Source: Endomicrobiaceae bacterium (GTDB lineage Bacteria; Elusimicrobiota; Endomicrobiia; Endomicrobiales; Endomicrobiaceae). From it: a stretch of 54,955 nucleotides of DNA. Location of the stretch: positions 1-54,955 of the forward strand of contig JAQTSO010000006.1 in assembly GCA_028711215.1 (NCBI GenBank), read 5' to 3'. The position numbers and the translations under genes are program-made. The notes beneath the pieces were generated by a model that had not been told where the DNA came from, did no database searches, and was given only the letters and a program-made list of their open reading frames with translations. Shown here piece after piece: positions 34,324 to 42,605 of the stretch. Positions within the stretch are counted from its first letter, which is position 1, and each line of letters starts with the position of its first letter.

Positions 34324-34737
34324 ATGCTTAAAAATATGAAAAATTTTGTATTTGTGATTTTGGCAATGTTCTTGTTTTCAGGAATATTTGCCGAACCTAT
34401 CAATAATGCAAATACCAAAAAACAAATTCTTAAACTTACAGAGTTACAGAAAAATAAATTAGAATATTTTCAAATGGAATTTGATTCTAAAATTTCAGTT
34501 TTAAATAAAGATTTATCTTTAAAAAGAAAACTATTTTCGGAAGAACTTATAAAACCCGGTGATAAGGTTGATGTTTTACTGTTGGAACAGTTGGCTGATG
34601 AAATTAAGTATTTAGCAACAACAGTTGAACAATTGTGGATGGATACGGAGCTTAATATAAGAAATTCAATGTCTTATGAGCAGTATGCCGAATTTAAATC
34701 AAAACAAGAAAATCAAAAAAACAATAAGAGAAAATAG
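34324..34737 (+). CDS. small Spy/CpxP-like periplasmic protein
   Basis: The 137-residue chain has a signal peptide (hydrophobic FVFVILAMFLFSGIFA) and then an almost entirely helical, charged mature part. LTELQKNKLEYFQ and MSYEQYAEFKSKQ resemble the two LTxxQ-like motifs of Spy/CpxP proteins. It lacks the Cys/Met clusters of the larger homologue at 27811-28323. The start could also be the ATG at 34336; neither has a clear ribosome binding site. It follows the citrate-synthase-like gene by 27 bases and converges on queA. A chaperone-like or metal-sensing role is only suggested by family. Confidence 0.55.
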   Translation: MLKNMKNFVFVILAMFLFSGIFAEPINNANTKKQILKLTELQKNKLEYFQMEFDSKISVLNKDLSLKRKLFSEELIKPGDKVDVLLLEQLADEIKYLATTVEQLWMDTELNIRNSMSYEQYAEFKSKQENQKNNKRK

Positions 34738-34743
34738 TTTCTG

Positions 34744-35820
34744 CTACTGAATAAACATTGAATCCCCATATGAAAAAAATCTATATTTACGATCAATAGC
34801 TTGTTTATATGCAGATAAAATGAAATCACGTCCCGCAAAGGCACTAGCCATTAGCAAAGGTGTTGAACATGGCAGATGCAGATTTGTTATCATTGATTTA
34901 ACGATTTTGAAATTATATCCCGGATATATGAAAATATCAGTTTGACCGTTGCATGATTTAATTGCCGATAAATTGTGCTCATTATAAATGCCGTAAATAT
35001 TTGCAATAGTTTCTAAAGTCCTGACAGTAGTTGTCCCAACGGCAATAATTCTTTTATTTTCGGAAATTGCATTATTTATTATTTTTGCATTAAGTTCGTC
35101 TAAAATATATGATTCCGGCAACATTTTATGTGCAGAGATTTCATCAGTTGCTATTGGTTTAAAAGTACCCCAGCCGACATGCAGTATAATTTCTGCTATT
35201 TTGACATTTTTATTTTTCAATTTATGAAGGATATCTTTTGTAAAGTGTAAGCCGGCTGTTGGTGCTGCAATTGCACCCTGAGAATTTGCATAAACTGTCT
35301 GATATCTTTCCCTGTCGAAACTTGATAACTCTTGAGCTAAATTATCTTTTCTTTTTATATATGGAGGTAATGGCATAAGTCCATATTTTTCAAGCAGAGC
35401 TAAAATATTGTTTTTATTAAAATTAACTGTTTTATGTTTTTGATTCTCTGCATTTGATACAACGCATTCATATCCGTCTTCAAAATATACGATGTCACCT
35501 GATTTAACATAAGGTTTCAGCAGTACAGTATGTGTAGCACCAACAGATGTCGGGTTTAAAAATAGAATTTCAACTTTGCCACCGGTTTTCTTTTTTCCAT
35601 ATAATCTTGCAGGTACAACTTTTGTTGTGTTAATTACCAAACAATCATCATCATTTAATATATCGACGATATCTGAAAAATTGCGGTGATTGATAGTTTG
35701 TTCTTTTCTGTCTAATACAATAAATTTTGAATTTTCTCTTTTCTCGGTTGGAAATTGTGCTATAAGTTCTTCGGGAATAATATAATCATAATTTTGTAGT
35801 AAGTTGTCGCTATTTTTCAT
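34744..35820 (-). CDS. queA: S-adenosylmethionine:tRNA ribosyltransferase-isomerase QueA
   Basis: QueA transfers the ribose of SAM to preQ1 in tRNA to make epoxyqueuosine. Family segments are visible in order: YIIPEELIAQFPTEKRENSK, NTTKVVPARLYGKK, YQTVYA, APTAGLHFT, VGWGTFKPI, IAVGTTTVRTLE and the C-terminal NLHLPCSTPLLMASAFAG with YGDSMFI. At 358 residues it is complete. It overlaps the upstream SpoIID-like gene by 11 bases, so both are probably on one leftward transcript. Presence of QueA implies queuosine modification in this organism. Confidence 0.96.
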   Translation of the reverse strand: MKNSDNLLQNYDYIIPEELIAQFPTEKRENSKFIVLDRKEQTINHRNFSDIVDILNDDDCLVINTTKVVPARLYGKKKTGGKVEILFLNPTSVGATHTVLLKPYVKSGDIVYFEDGYECVVSNAENQKHKTVNFNKNNILALLEKYGLMPLPPYIKRKDNLAQELSSFDRERYQTVYANSQGAIAAPTAGLHFTKDILHKLKNKNVKIAEIILHVGWGTFKPIATDEISAHKMLPESYILDELNAKIINNAISENKRIIAVGTTTVRTLETIANIYGIYNEHNLSAIKSCNGQTDIFIYPGYNFKIVKSMITNLHLPCSTPLLMASAFAGRDFILSAYKQAIDRKYRFFSYGDSMFIQ

Positions 35821-36946
35821 ATATTACACTTTCAATCTTAGTTTTCGGATAATAGTATTTTAATATATCTTTGTAGGAAAAACCTTTTTCTGCCATTCCT
35901 TGTGCTCCACATTGACATAATCCAATCCTGTGGCCCCAGCCTTTTCCCGTAAATATAAAATCAGTTCCTTTTTTATTTATATTTTTTATCATGGCACTTT
36001 TTATGAGGCTTGAATTTACTGCTAATCTGAATTTGTAAGTATTTAATTTTAATGTCCCTTTTTTATGTTTTATTATTACAAATTCTTTGGCATGTCCGGG
36101 AGTATTGCCGGATAATTTTATATTTTTGATAATATCAATTTTATATCCGGCATTTAGCAATTTTTTTCTTATTGTTGTTTCAGAAATTGTACAATTCCAT
36201 TTGTTATGAGGACTTTTTGAACAATATTTATCCTTTCTTCCTTTTAAATAGTCAGGAGTTTCATTGCTCCAATCCCATATGCTTTTCGGGTCTTCCGTAT
36301 AACCTCCGCAACTTGCATGAAAAACAGTTTGGGCAATCTCTCCTTTAAATGTTGCAACCAGCCCGATGGTAGCATCAATTGCCTTATTGCATTTTTCATT
36401 TTCTACGCTTGCACCGCCGTAAACTTGGCAATGTACGTCCGAACATACATTAAAATTATCAGATGAATGTCTCTGTAGATTTTTAATAACATAACTTCTG
36501 CTGATTACTGCCTGAGCTTTTAATGTTTCTATATCCCAGGAAGGATTAACTTCTTTTGGCAAAACACCCTTCAAATAATCTTCAATACTTAATTCATTTA
36601 TAATATTAAGGCTTCTGTTTTTGGACAATCTGATTATAATATTACCCCTATAGAGATTTTTATTAACAAGCAGATATGAACCGCTTTTGATTTTAACGGG
36701 TAAAACTAAATTGTATTTGCCAATAGTTATCTTATCACCAAGAATTTTTATACTGATTTTTCCGGGAGAAAGATGTAATGCTTTTTCAGAATTTCTAATT
36801 GAATATTTTTTATCAGAAGCAATGTTTATTGATTCAGCATCAATTAATATGCCAACATTAATAATTTCTTTTGTTGTTAAAACAGCAAATACATTGGTTG
36901 TAACAAAAAAAAGAATTGTAATAATAAATATGACAGAATTCTTCAT
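35810..36946 (-). CDS. SpoIID/LytB-domain protein, probable peptidoglycan lytic enzyme
   Basis: From the ATG at 36946 the chain starts with a signal peptide or anchor (MKNSVIFIITILFFVTTNVFA). A TTG at 36985 is in frame but gives no sensible N-terminus. The SpoIID domain follows: LSIEDYLKGVLPKEVNPSW, LKAQAVISRSYVI, FHASCGGYTEDPKSIWDW, and at the end GKGWGHRIGLCQCGAQGMAEKG with YYPKTKIE. SpoIID enzymes are lytic transglycosylases acting on denuded glycan strands; no sporulation is implied in a Gram-negative. A -10-like TATCAT lies nine bases before the ATG and there is no ribosome binding site. It overlaps queA. Confidence 0.9.
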   Translation of the reverse strand: MKNSVIFIITILFFVTTNVFAVLTTKEIINVGILIDAESINIASDKKYSIRNSEKALHLSPGKISIKILGDKITIGKYNLVLPVKIKSGSYLLVNKNLYRGNIIIRLSKNRSLNIINELSIEDYLKGVLPKEVNPSWDIETLKAQAVISRSYVIKNLQRHSSDNFNVCSDVHCQVYGGASVENEKCNKAIDATIGLVATFKGEIAQTVFHASCGGYTEDPKSIWDWSNETPDYLKGRKDKYCSKSPHNKWNCTISETTIRKKLLNAGYKIDIIKNIKLSGNTPGHAKEFVIIKHKKGTLKLNTYKFRLAVNSSLIKSAMIKNINKKGTDFIFTGKGWGHRIGLCQCGAQGMAEKGFSYKDILKYYYPKTKIESVIYEK

Positions 36947-36955
36947 GATTCTAAA

Positions 36956-36985
36956 ATGATAGCACAAAACGTTAAATATTTCCAA
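36956..36985 (-). promoter_or_regulatory. near-leaderless promoter of the SpoIID-like gene
   Basis: Minus strand: TTGGAA (36980-36985), an 18-base spacer and TATCAT (36956-36961). The ATG follows nine bases after the -10 box. Confidence 0.45.
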
Positions 36986-37019
36986 TGTTTTTGGTTAGTA
37001 AAATATACACAAAAAACAG

Positions 37020-37069
37020 TTGACTTGTTTTTTTTTTTTTGATAAAACATACATAGTGTTATTATAAAG
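37020..37069 (+). promoter_or_regulatory. promoter region with a 13-base T tract
   Basis: TTGACT (37020-37025) is followed by an uninterrupted run of 13 T (37028-37040), then GATAAAAC; TAAAAC at 37043-37048 sits 17 bases from TTGACT. A second arrangement is TTGATA (37039-37044) with TATAAA (37064-37069). The gene at 37084 has GGAGGA just before its ATG. Confidence 0.45.
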
Positions 37070-37083
37070 AGTTTGGAGGATGT

Positions 37084-37614
37084 ATGAAAAGAGCAGTGTT
37101 GGTGTTGTTTATGATTATGTTGGGTGTTAATTTTGCATATACGGCAGTTACTGTATCAATAGGTGAATACAAAAAAGTGTATAAATCTAGTGCCAGATTC
37201 GGCATAGATGCTGACGAGGACGTTATCATTGAATCTAATGGTATGAAAATTGTTGTTCCAAAGGGTCAAAAAGTAATAGTTAGGGCGGATGTTAATGAAA
37301 AGGGAGAAACAATAATAAGCATATCCGGATCCAGTTTCAAAGATATAAATGTTAATGGTTATGACCTAAGTTCAAATGAAAAAAGTTTTTTTACCATAAA
37401 TGCTAAAACGGGAGAAATACTTGTTGTTGATGGCTATTTAACAATAAAAGATCCTAAAGGACATATGCTTTTTGCTGCAAAAAATGTTCCGTTTACTATT
37501 GATTTAACTACAACATTGAACACAGATTCACCTATAAATATAATAAAAAAGATTTCAAATGAAGACGAAAAAAGACAAGAAATTGAGGACTTAAGCCCTT
37601 CTGCACCAAGATAA
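37084..37614 (+). CDS. exported protein of unknown function
   Basis: I do not recognise a family with certainty. The 176 residues open with a signal peptide (MKRAVLVLFMIMLGVNFAYT). The mature part is beta-rich (VIIESNGMKIVVPKGQKVIVRAD, FFTINAKTGEILVVDGYLTI), faintly like the FecR-type periplasmic beta domain, and ends in a charged, Pro-containing tail. It has no cysteines and no lipobox. It lies 24 bases before an outer-membrane barrel gene, and both precede the polysaccharide genes, so a periplasmic role in the same envelope system is plausible but unproven. Confidence 0.5.
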   Translation: MKRAVLVLFMIMLGVNFAYTAVTVSIGEYKKVYKSSARFGIDADEDVIIESNGMKIVVPKGQKVIVRADVNEKGETIISISGSSFKDINVNGYDLSSNEKSFFTINAKTGEILVVDGYLTIKDPKGHMLFAAKNVPFTIDLTTTLNTDSPINIIKKISNEDEKRQEIEDLSPSAPR

Positions 37615-37638
37615 TATTTTATTAAGGAAGTGATAAAG

Positions 37639-38748
37639 ATGAAAAAAGTAATTGTAGTTTTATTTTTAGTTTTTAGTTTTTCAAATGTATATGCAAATGC
37701 TAATTTGAGGTATTCTATATTTGAAAGTTTAATGTATGACAGCAATATTTATCAATCAAATGAAAACTTGGTGGGTTCTGCAATAAGTTCAACACAATTG
37801 TTTGTTGATTATTTGTCACAGATTCCAAATAGTGCTCTTAAATTAGGGTTAGGTGTCAATGTTGGCTATAATGCCTACACTGAAAACAACAGTAAGAACA
37901 ACTATATGAATGCCGGATTAAATATGTCCTTAAAAAATGATTATTTCCGGTTTCATAATGACTTCATTTATACTTCAGAACAAGCATCTAATGCACTTAC
38001 TGAAAGAGCAGAAAGAATAAATAACGAAGTTTTATTCGGGTTTAGGACGAAAATGGAAAAAATGCTTTCTATTGGTGTTGTAATATCAGATGTTGTTGAC
38101 CATTATTTAACATCAGAAGAAGATTTACTAAGCAGAAACCGTCTTAATGCAGGGTTGCAGTTTTTCTATAACGTATCTCCAAAAACATCTATATTTGTTG
38201 AAAATGTGATATCGTTTACCAATTATGAAAAAAGTGATGTAAACAATTCAACCGAAAACAGCTTGGCACTTGGTGTTGATGGTAATGTTACCGCAAAAGT
38301 GAGCGGAAATATTAAATTTTCATATGATAAGAGAGATTATGTAAGAGATAATATTGAATCTGCAAATCTTTTTGGATATATGGCACAATTGGTTTATGAA
38401 CCGACAAAAATGACATCAGTAACCATAGTAGGTAAAAGAAAAATGGAAGAAACAACATATGGTATAAACAGATATTACATAGCAACCGGCGGGAATTTGT
38501 TGTTAACAAAACAATTATTCAGAAAACTGGATACCTCTTTAATGTTATCGTACGAAAACATGATGTATCCTTACGGGTTAACTAAAAGAGAGGATAATTT
38601 CTATAGAGTACGACCATCAATAAGCGGACAATTGATTGAAAAATTTTTAGTAACGGTTTGGTATCAGTTTAAAAACAGACAATCTAATATTGAAGAAATG
38701 AAATATTCCGATAACATGGTAGGATTAGACGTAAAATTTTCTTTTTAA
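37639..38748 (+). CDS. outer-membrane beta-barrel protein next to polysaccharide genes
   Basis: The chain begins with a signal peptide (MKKVIVVLFLVFSFSNVYA). I start at the ATG at 37639, eight bases after AAGGAAG; a GTG at 37630 would abut that site. After ANLRYSIFESLMYDSNIYQSNENLVGS come regular amphipathic strands to the end VGLDVKFSF, whose terminal Phe suits BAM recognition. The MYDSNI..... pattern and overall build resemble barrels found beside exopolysaccharide loci in other bacteria, which are thought to act in polymer export. Specific function is unknown. A terminator follows. Confidence 0.65.
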   Translation: MKKVIVVLFLVFSFSNVYANANLRYSIFESLMYDSNIYQSNENLVGSAISSTQLFVDYLSQIPNSALKLGLGVNVGYNAYTENNSKNNYMNAGLNMSLKNDYFRFHNDFIYTSEQASNALTERAERINNEVLFGFRTKMEKMLSIGVVISDVVDHYLTSEEDLLSRNRLNAGLQFFYNVSPKTSIFVENVISFTNYEKSDVNNSTENSLALGVDGNVTAKVSGNIKFSYDKRDYVRDNIESANLFGYMAQLVYEPTKMTSVTIVGKRKMEETTYGINRYYIATGGNLLLTKQLFRKLDTSLMLSYENMMYPYGLTKREDNFYRVRPSISGQLIEKFLVTVWYQFKNRQSNIEEMKYSDNMVGLDVKFSF

Positions 38749-38773
38749 TATATTTTTTAACAAGTGAAAAATG

Positions 38774-38804
38774 AACAGACGGCAAATTCTTAATGCTGTC
38801 TGTT
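38774..38804 (+). terminator. intrinsic terminator after the barrel gene
   Basis: AACAGACGGCA (38774-38784) pairs with TGCTGTCTGTT (38794-38804) over 11 bp with one G-T pair and a 9-base loop, followed by TTATTTTGTTT. Confidence 0.8.
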
Positions 38805-38839
38805 TTATTTTGTTTAAGATAAAATTGATTTTAATAAGA

Positions 38840-39886
38840 TTAATTTTCTGACTTTTTTAAAATCCAAACGCTATATGGCGGTATCATAGATTTTTTAATT
38901 ATTTTTTTAAGTTTAGTTTGTTTACTAAACAGTACTTTAATATTTGATTTTAGAAAATCTTTATGAATTTTTACATATTTATCATGCTGGTTTATTAAAA
39001 TAATATAAATTGTATTTTCATACAAATAAGTTTTTACCTGTAAAGGTTTATAGATTTGAGGAGTTTCAATTTCTTTGCCGTTTTCAATTAATTTTGTAGT
39101 TTTTGATATTTCAGACACAACTTCTTTAATATCCTGCCAATTTTCAGGTTTTGCCTTTGGCAATGGTATGTCTTTTGAAGTGTAAATAAAATAAAATAAC
39201 CCTGTTGCTCCGTTAAATATTGCATCATATGACATAAATCTTATTTCATCTTTGGTAGGGAATCTCCCGATTCTGTCATTATCAGGTCTGAATTGCTTGT
39301 ATTCTTTCCAGTCAAAAATTTGGATTACTGCCCATAAAGGCTTATCCTTTAATCCGATTTTAATAAATTCCTCTTTTGCCAATGCTATTTGTTTACCGAG
39401 CGATTCTAATCTAAAATGTGGAACAGGGTACCAATCAACCATTAAAATGTCAGCTATATCATAAAAAGGCATTTCTGTTTTTCCCTGCCCGATTACAAAA
39501 GTTGTTTTGTATTTAGGGAAAAAAAGTTTTGTTTTATTATCTATATCTTTTAGAGTATCACGAGAGATAGAGTTTACGTCAGGTTCATCATATAAATACC
39601 AAGCACTAACCGGCAAGTCTAGGGAAGTTTTTTTGTTAAACGTTTTAAAAAATTCCTGAGGATTGGCAACAATTTTCATGTTTTGTTTTTTTGCCTCATC
39701 AGCAAGTGCAGTAATTGTTGCGATATCTTTTTTATATGTTTGTATTGTGTTAAACCCGGCGTCTTTTACAACAGCAATATCCTGCGGATTATCTACGCCG
39801 TAAATGCCAAGCGTAAAATCTTCCGCATAAACTGATACAGTTAACAGGCAAAATAAAGTAATTGTTAGTTGTTTTATTGTGTTCAT
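38840..39886 (-). CDS. secreted TIM-barrel, glycoside-hydrolase-like protein
   Basis: A signal peptide (MNTIKQLTITLFCLLTVSVYA) precedes what looks like a (beta/alpha)8 barrel: FTLGIYGVDNPQDIAVVKDAGFN at the start, SAWYLYDEPD around residue 100, ILMVDWYPVPH and LWAVIQIFDW. The YDEPD acid resembles the catalytic or binding Glu of glycosidase-like barrels. A small beta domain ends the chain (YSVWILKK). No CAZy family can be named from sequence alone. It overlaps the sugar transferase gene upstream by four bases, so it is coupled to polysaccharide synthesis and may trim the polymer or a precursor. Confidence 0.6.
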   Translation of the reverse strand: MNTIKQLTITLFCLLTVSVYAEDFTLGIYGVDNPQDIAVVKDAGFNTIQTYKKDIATITALADEAKKQNMKIVANPQEFFKTFNKKTSLDLPVSAWYLYDEPDVNSISRDTLKDIDNKTKLFFPKYKTTFVIGQGKTEMPFYDIADILMVDWYPVPHFRLESLGKQIALAKEEFIKIGLKDKPLWAVIQIFDWKEYKQFRPDNDRIGRFPTKDEIRFMSYDAIFNGATGLFYFIYTSKDIPLPKAKPENWQDIKEVVSEISKTTKLIENGKEIETPQIYKPLQVKTYLYENTIYIILINQHDKYVKIHKDFLKSNIKVLFSKQTKLKKIIKKSMIPPYSVWILKKSEN

Positions 39887-41199
39887 TTTAATACAGTATC
39901 CTTAATAAACATTCGTTTTGCTGTTTTTAATATAATTTCCAAATCCAAAAAAATTGAACGGTTTTTTATATACCAAATATCATAAGATAATCTTTTATAA
40001 GCATCATCAAAAACAATATCGGAGTTTTTATTTTCAAAAAATGATTTATCCTGAACGCAATAAACAACAGGAGCTTTATGATTTAATTGTGCGTGTCCCG
40101 TTAAACCGGGGGTAACCATGGTTCTGACAGGATTATTTGCGATATGTTTATTTATAAATTGATGTTCTTTGTTCCATATCGGGCGCGGACCTACAAAAGA
40201 TATGTCTGCTTTCAATATATTTATTAATTGAGGAATTTCATCAAGTCTGAAATTTCTCAAGATTTTTCCCAATTTTGTTATTTTTTCTGTAGTGGGAACC
40301 ATTGTCCTGAATTTATATATGTAAATTGGGATTCCCATTTTTCCAACCCTTTCTTGTGAAAATATCGGACTATTTTTATCTATGATTTTTATTAAAATAT
40401 AAATTAAAAACATTATCGGTAAAAAAATTACTAATAGAATTAGACTGGTCAAAATATCAACAGTTCTTTTTATAACTGAATATATAATATAATTTATGGT
40501 ATTTGTAGTTATGCCTTGAAACAACCAGATACTGTCTTTTATCCCTTCAATGGGGGTTCTATGTAAAAAATCTTCAAAGAAAATAAAATCTGTTTTAACT
40601 TCAATGTTTTTTATTAAAAATTTTTCAAAAACCGTAGTTAACAGATGGGTATCATTAGATAAAAGAGAATTGGATACAATAACCAATTCAGTATCTTTTG
40701 GAACATCATCACAATGTCTATCAAAACTTGCAATAATTTTATAATAAGGAGAATTCAGTAATTCTTTTTTTAATCTGGCTAAGGTTCTGTTTTTACCTAT
40801 TAGAACAACATTTATTTGTTTTTTTATTATAACAACATATAATCTTCTTGATATTATAATGTATAAATAATAAATAATAAATATAAGAATTAAATTTGTT
40901 TTTGGGGTAACAACTTTAAAAATAGGGGCTAAAAAATAAATTACTGTTGATGAAAAAAGAAAGGTAAATACAAAAGCTATTGCCAAATTTGAATATTCTA
41001 TTTGTTTTTTGTGTAATATCTTAAAATCATAAAATGAAAATATAAGTAAAACCAAGGTTATGATTAAAAAAGCAGGTATTAATACAAAACAGTTGGCTAT
41101 GAAAAAACTTACATTATATGAACTACTTCTTGTGGCAAGTACAATTAACGCAATGATTAAAAAAATAACAAAGTCTAATAATAAAAAAAGTATTCTCAT
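39883..41199 (-). CDS. polyprenyl-phosphate sugar-1-phosphate transferase (WbaP/WcaJ-like)
   Basis: This inner-membrane enzyme starts polysaccharide repeat synthesis by moving a sugar-1-phosphate from UDP-sugar to undecaprenyl phosphate. The N-terminal third holds about four to five hydrophobic helices, followed by a CoA-binding-like cytosolic region (VVLIGKNRTLARL). The C-terminal catalytic part is clear: KRTVDILTSLILLVIFLP, FSQERVGKMGIPIYIYKFRTM, LRNFRLDEIPQLINIL and SFVGPRP. At 438 residues it has the full-length WcaJ build. It lies downstream of the tyrosine phosphatase gene on the same strand. Confidence 0.9.
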   Translation of the reverse strand: MRILFLLLDFVIFLIIALIVLATRSSSYNVSFFIANCFVLIPAFLIITLVLLIFSFYDFKILHKKQIEYSNLAIAFVFTFLFSSTVIYFLAPIFKVVTPKTNLILIFIIYYLYIIISRRLYVVIIKKQINVVLIGKNRTLARLKKELLNSPYYKIIASFDRHCDDVPKDTELVIVSNSLLSNDTHLLTTVFEKFLIKNIEVKTDFIFFEDFLHRTPIEGIKDSIWLFQGITTNTINYIIYSVIKRTVDILTSLILLVIFLPIMFLIYILIKIIDKNSPIFSQERVGKMGIPIYIYKFRTMVPTTEKITKLGKILRNFRLDEIPQLINILKADISFVGPRPIWNKEHQFINKHIANNPVRTMVTPGLTGHAQLNHKAPVVYCVQDKSFFENKNSDIVFDDAYKRLSYDIWYIKNRSIFLDLEIILKTAKRMFIKDTVLK

Positions 41200-41268
41200 T
41201 TATTTATTCTGCCCTATTTTCAACAAATTTGTAAATTGCTTTAATGATGTGTTTTTTTTTGAAAACAT

Positions 41269-41715
41269 TTAATTTATTTTCTGTAATATCTTTAAAACAG
41301 CTTCTTTAATTTTTATTGCAATCTTATCAAATTGTTTGCCGGTTTTTCCTATAGGGTCAGGCATATCTTCTTTTGTATTTACAGCAAATTCTAAAAATAA
41401 ATGTATCTTGTCTATAAATTCTGAATATTTATCAGTGAGTATTTCTAATTGTTCAGTTGTCATTACTAAAATTAAATCGCTAGTGGCAACATCATCTCTG
41501 TTAATTAAAGTTGGAATGTGTTTTTTATATTCAATACCGTTTTTCAATAGAAAATCTATGTTTTTTTGAGGCATAGGATAATCCTCAAAAGCAAAAACAC
41601 CCCTGGATATTACTTCAATACCGGTAATTGTACTATCTTTTACAACTTTTTTCAAAAGTTCCTGAGCCAGAAAACTTCTGCAAACATTAGCATGACAAAC
41701 AAAACATACTTTCAT
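41269..41715 (-). CDS. low-molecular-weight protein-tyrosine phosphatase
   Basis: The active-site loop C(X)5R is at residues 7-13 (CHANVCRS) and the general acid is Asp120 in MPDPIGKT. The size (148 residues) and layout match Wzb/Etp-type phosphatases, which dephosphorylate the tyrosine-rich tail of Wzc-type kinases in capsule and exopolysaccharide systems. The loop has Ala where Gly is more usual (CxGNxCRS). A partner kinase tail appears at the right edge of the window. The ATG lies seven bases after a -10 box and has no ribosome binding site. Confidence 0.9.
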   Translation of the reverse strand: MKVCFVCHANVCRSFLAQELLKKVVKDSTITGIEVISRGVFAFEDYPMPQKNIDFLLKNGIEYKKHIPTLINRDDVATSDLILVMTTEQLEILTDKYSEFIDKIHLFLEFAVNTKEDMPDPIGKTGKQFDKIAIKIKEAVLKILQKIN

Positions 41716-41722
41716 GTCTAAG

Positions 41723-41752
41723 ACTATATCAAATTATAAATGGTGTTATCAA
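41723..41752 (-). promoter_or_regulatory. leaderless promoter of the tyrosine phosphatase gene
   Basis: Minus strand: TTGATA (41747-41752), an 18-base spacer and TATAGT (41723-41728). Seven bases separate the -10 box from the ATG. Confidence 0.55.
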
Positions 41753-41761
41753 TAATCTTTT

Positions 41762-41770
41762 TGATATAAT
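41762..41770 (+). promoter_or_regulatory. extended -10 promoter of the polysaccharide operon, leaderless
   Basis: TGATATAAT is a perfect extended -10 (TG, one base, TATAAT at 41765-41770), with no good -35. Seven bases later comes the ATG of the first glycosyltransferase at 41778. Confidence 0.6.
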
Positions 41771-41777
41771 AACACAC

Positions 41778-42602
41778 ATGGATAATCAACAGTTTTCATT
41801 ATTGATGTCAGTTTATGCCAAAGATAATCCAAAATGGTTTAAAGAGGCTATTGAAAGTATTATTAATCAGACTGTTAAACCGATGCAAATTGTTTTAGTT
41901 ATTGACGGTCCAATAAACCAAGAGTTGCAGGATGTTATTTATTTATATAATCAAAATGTAACTTTAAAATTTGACATATTAAAATTAGAAAAAAATTCCG
42001 GACTTGGAATTGCACTTCAAAAAGGGCTTAAAATTTGCAAATACCCGTTAGTCGCCAGAATGGATAGTGATGATATAAGCCTTCCTTCCCGTTTTGAACT
42101 ACAATTGAAGGAATTTAACAGTAATTCTAATTTAAGTATATTAAGTGCTTATATTCAGGAAATTGACTGTAATACAAAATCAAAATTAAATATAAGAAAA
42201 GTCCCCTTAACCGATGCAGAAATAAAAAAATATATAAAAACAAGGTCTCCTTTTAATCATCCATCTGTAATGTTTAAAAAAGAGAATGTTTTAAAAGCAG
42301 GCAATTATCAAGAGTTTCATTTCATGGAAGATTATTATCTATGGATAAGAATGGTAAAAAATAATTTTGAAATGAAAAACATACCTGACATATTATTGCA
42401 AATGAGAGTTAATCCTAATTTATATTCCAGAAGAGGCGGATATAAATATTTTATAAGCAATAAGGCTATTTGTGATGAAATGCTAAAGCTAAACCTTATA
42501 ACTTATCCATATTATTTGTTTAATATTGCTGTTCGTTTTACAACGCAAGTTTTAATGCCAAACTATTTAAGGAAATTTTTTTATAAAAAGGTTTTAAGAT
42601 AA
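41778..42602 (+). CDS. glycosyltransferase family 2, AmsE-like
   Basis: A GT-A type inverting glycosyltransferase of 274 residues. FSLLMSVYAKDNPKWFKEAIESI and QIVLVIDGP form the nucleotide-sugar binding start, and VARMDSDDI holds the DxD metal site. The KNSGLGIALQKGLK and HPSVMFKK segments fit the AmsE/WcaA-like subgroup. It is the first gene of a long rightward operon and is divergent from the tyrosine phosphatase. No ribosome binding site is seen; the promoter -10 lies right before the ATG. The sugar and acceptor are unknown. Confidence 0.88.
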   Translation: MDNQQFSLLMSVYAKDNPKWFKEAIESIINQTVKPMQIVLVIDGPINQELQDVIYLYNQNVTLKFDILKLEKNSGLGIALQKGLKICKYPLVARMDSDDISLPSRFELQLKEFNSNSNLSILSAYIQEIDCNTKSKLNIRKVPLTDAEIKKYIKTRSPFNHPSVMFKKENVLKAGNYQEFHFMEDYYLWIRMVKNNFEMKNIPDILLQMRVNPNLYSRRGGYKYFISNKAICDEMLKLNLITYPYYLFNIAVRFTTQVLMPNYLRKFFYKKVLR

Positions 42603-42605
42603 AAA

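Noticed and set aside
34029-34418. 129-codon minus-strand open frame across the citrate-synthase-like gene end
   Set aside because: It overlaps two same-direction genes on the other strand and resembles no protein family.
37028-37040. T tract as the tail of an intrinsic terminator
   Set aside because: No stable hairpin precedes it, and it follows the 5' end of a divergent gene, where no terminator is needed.
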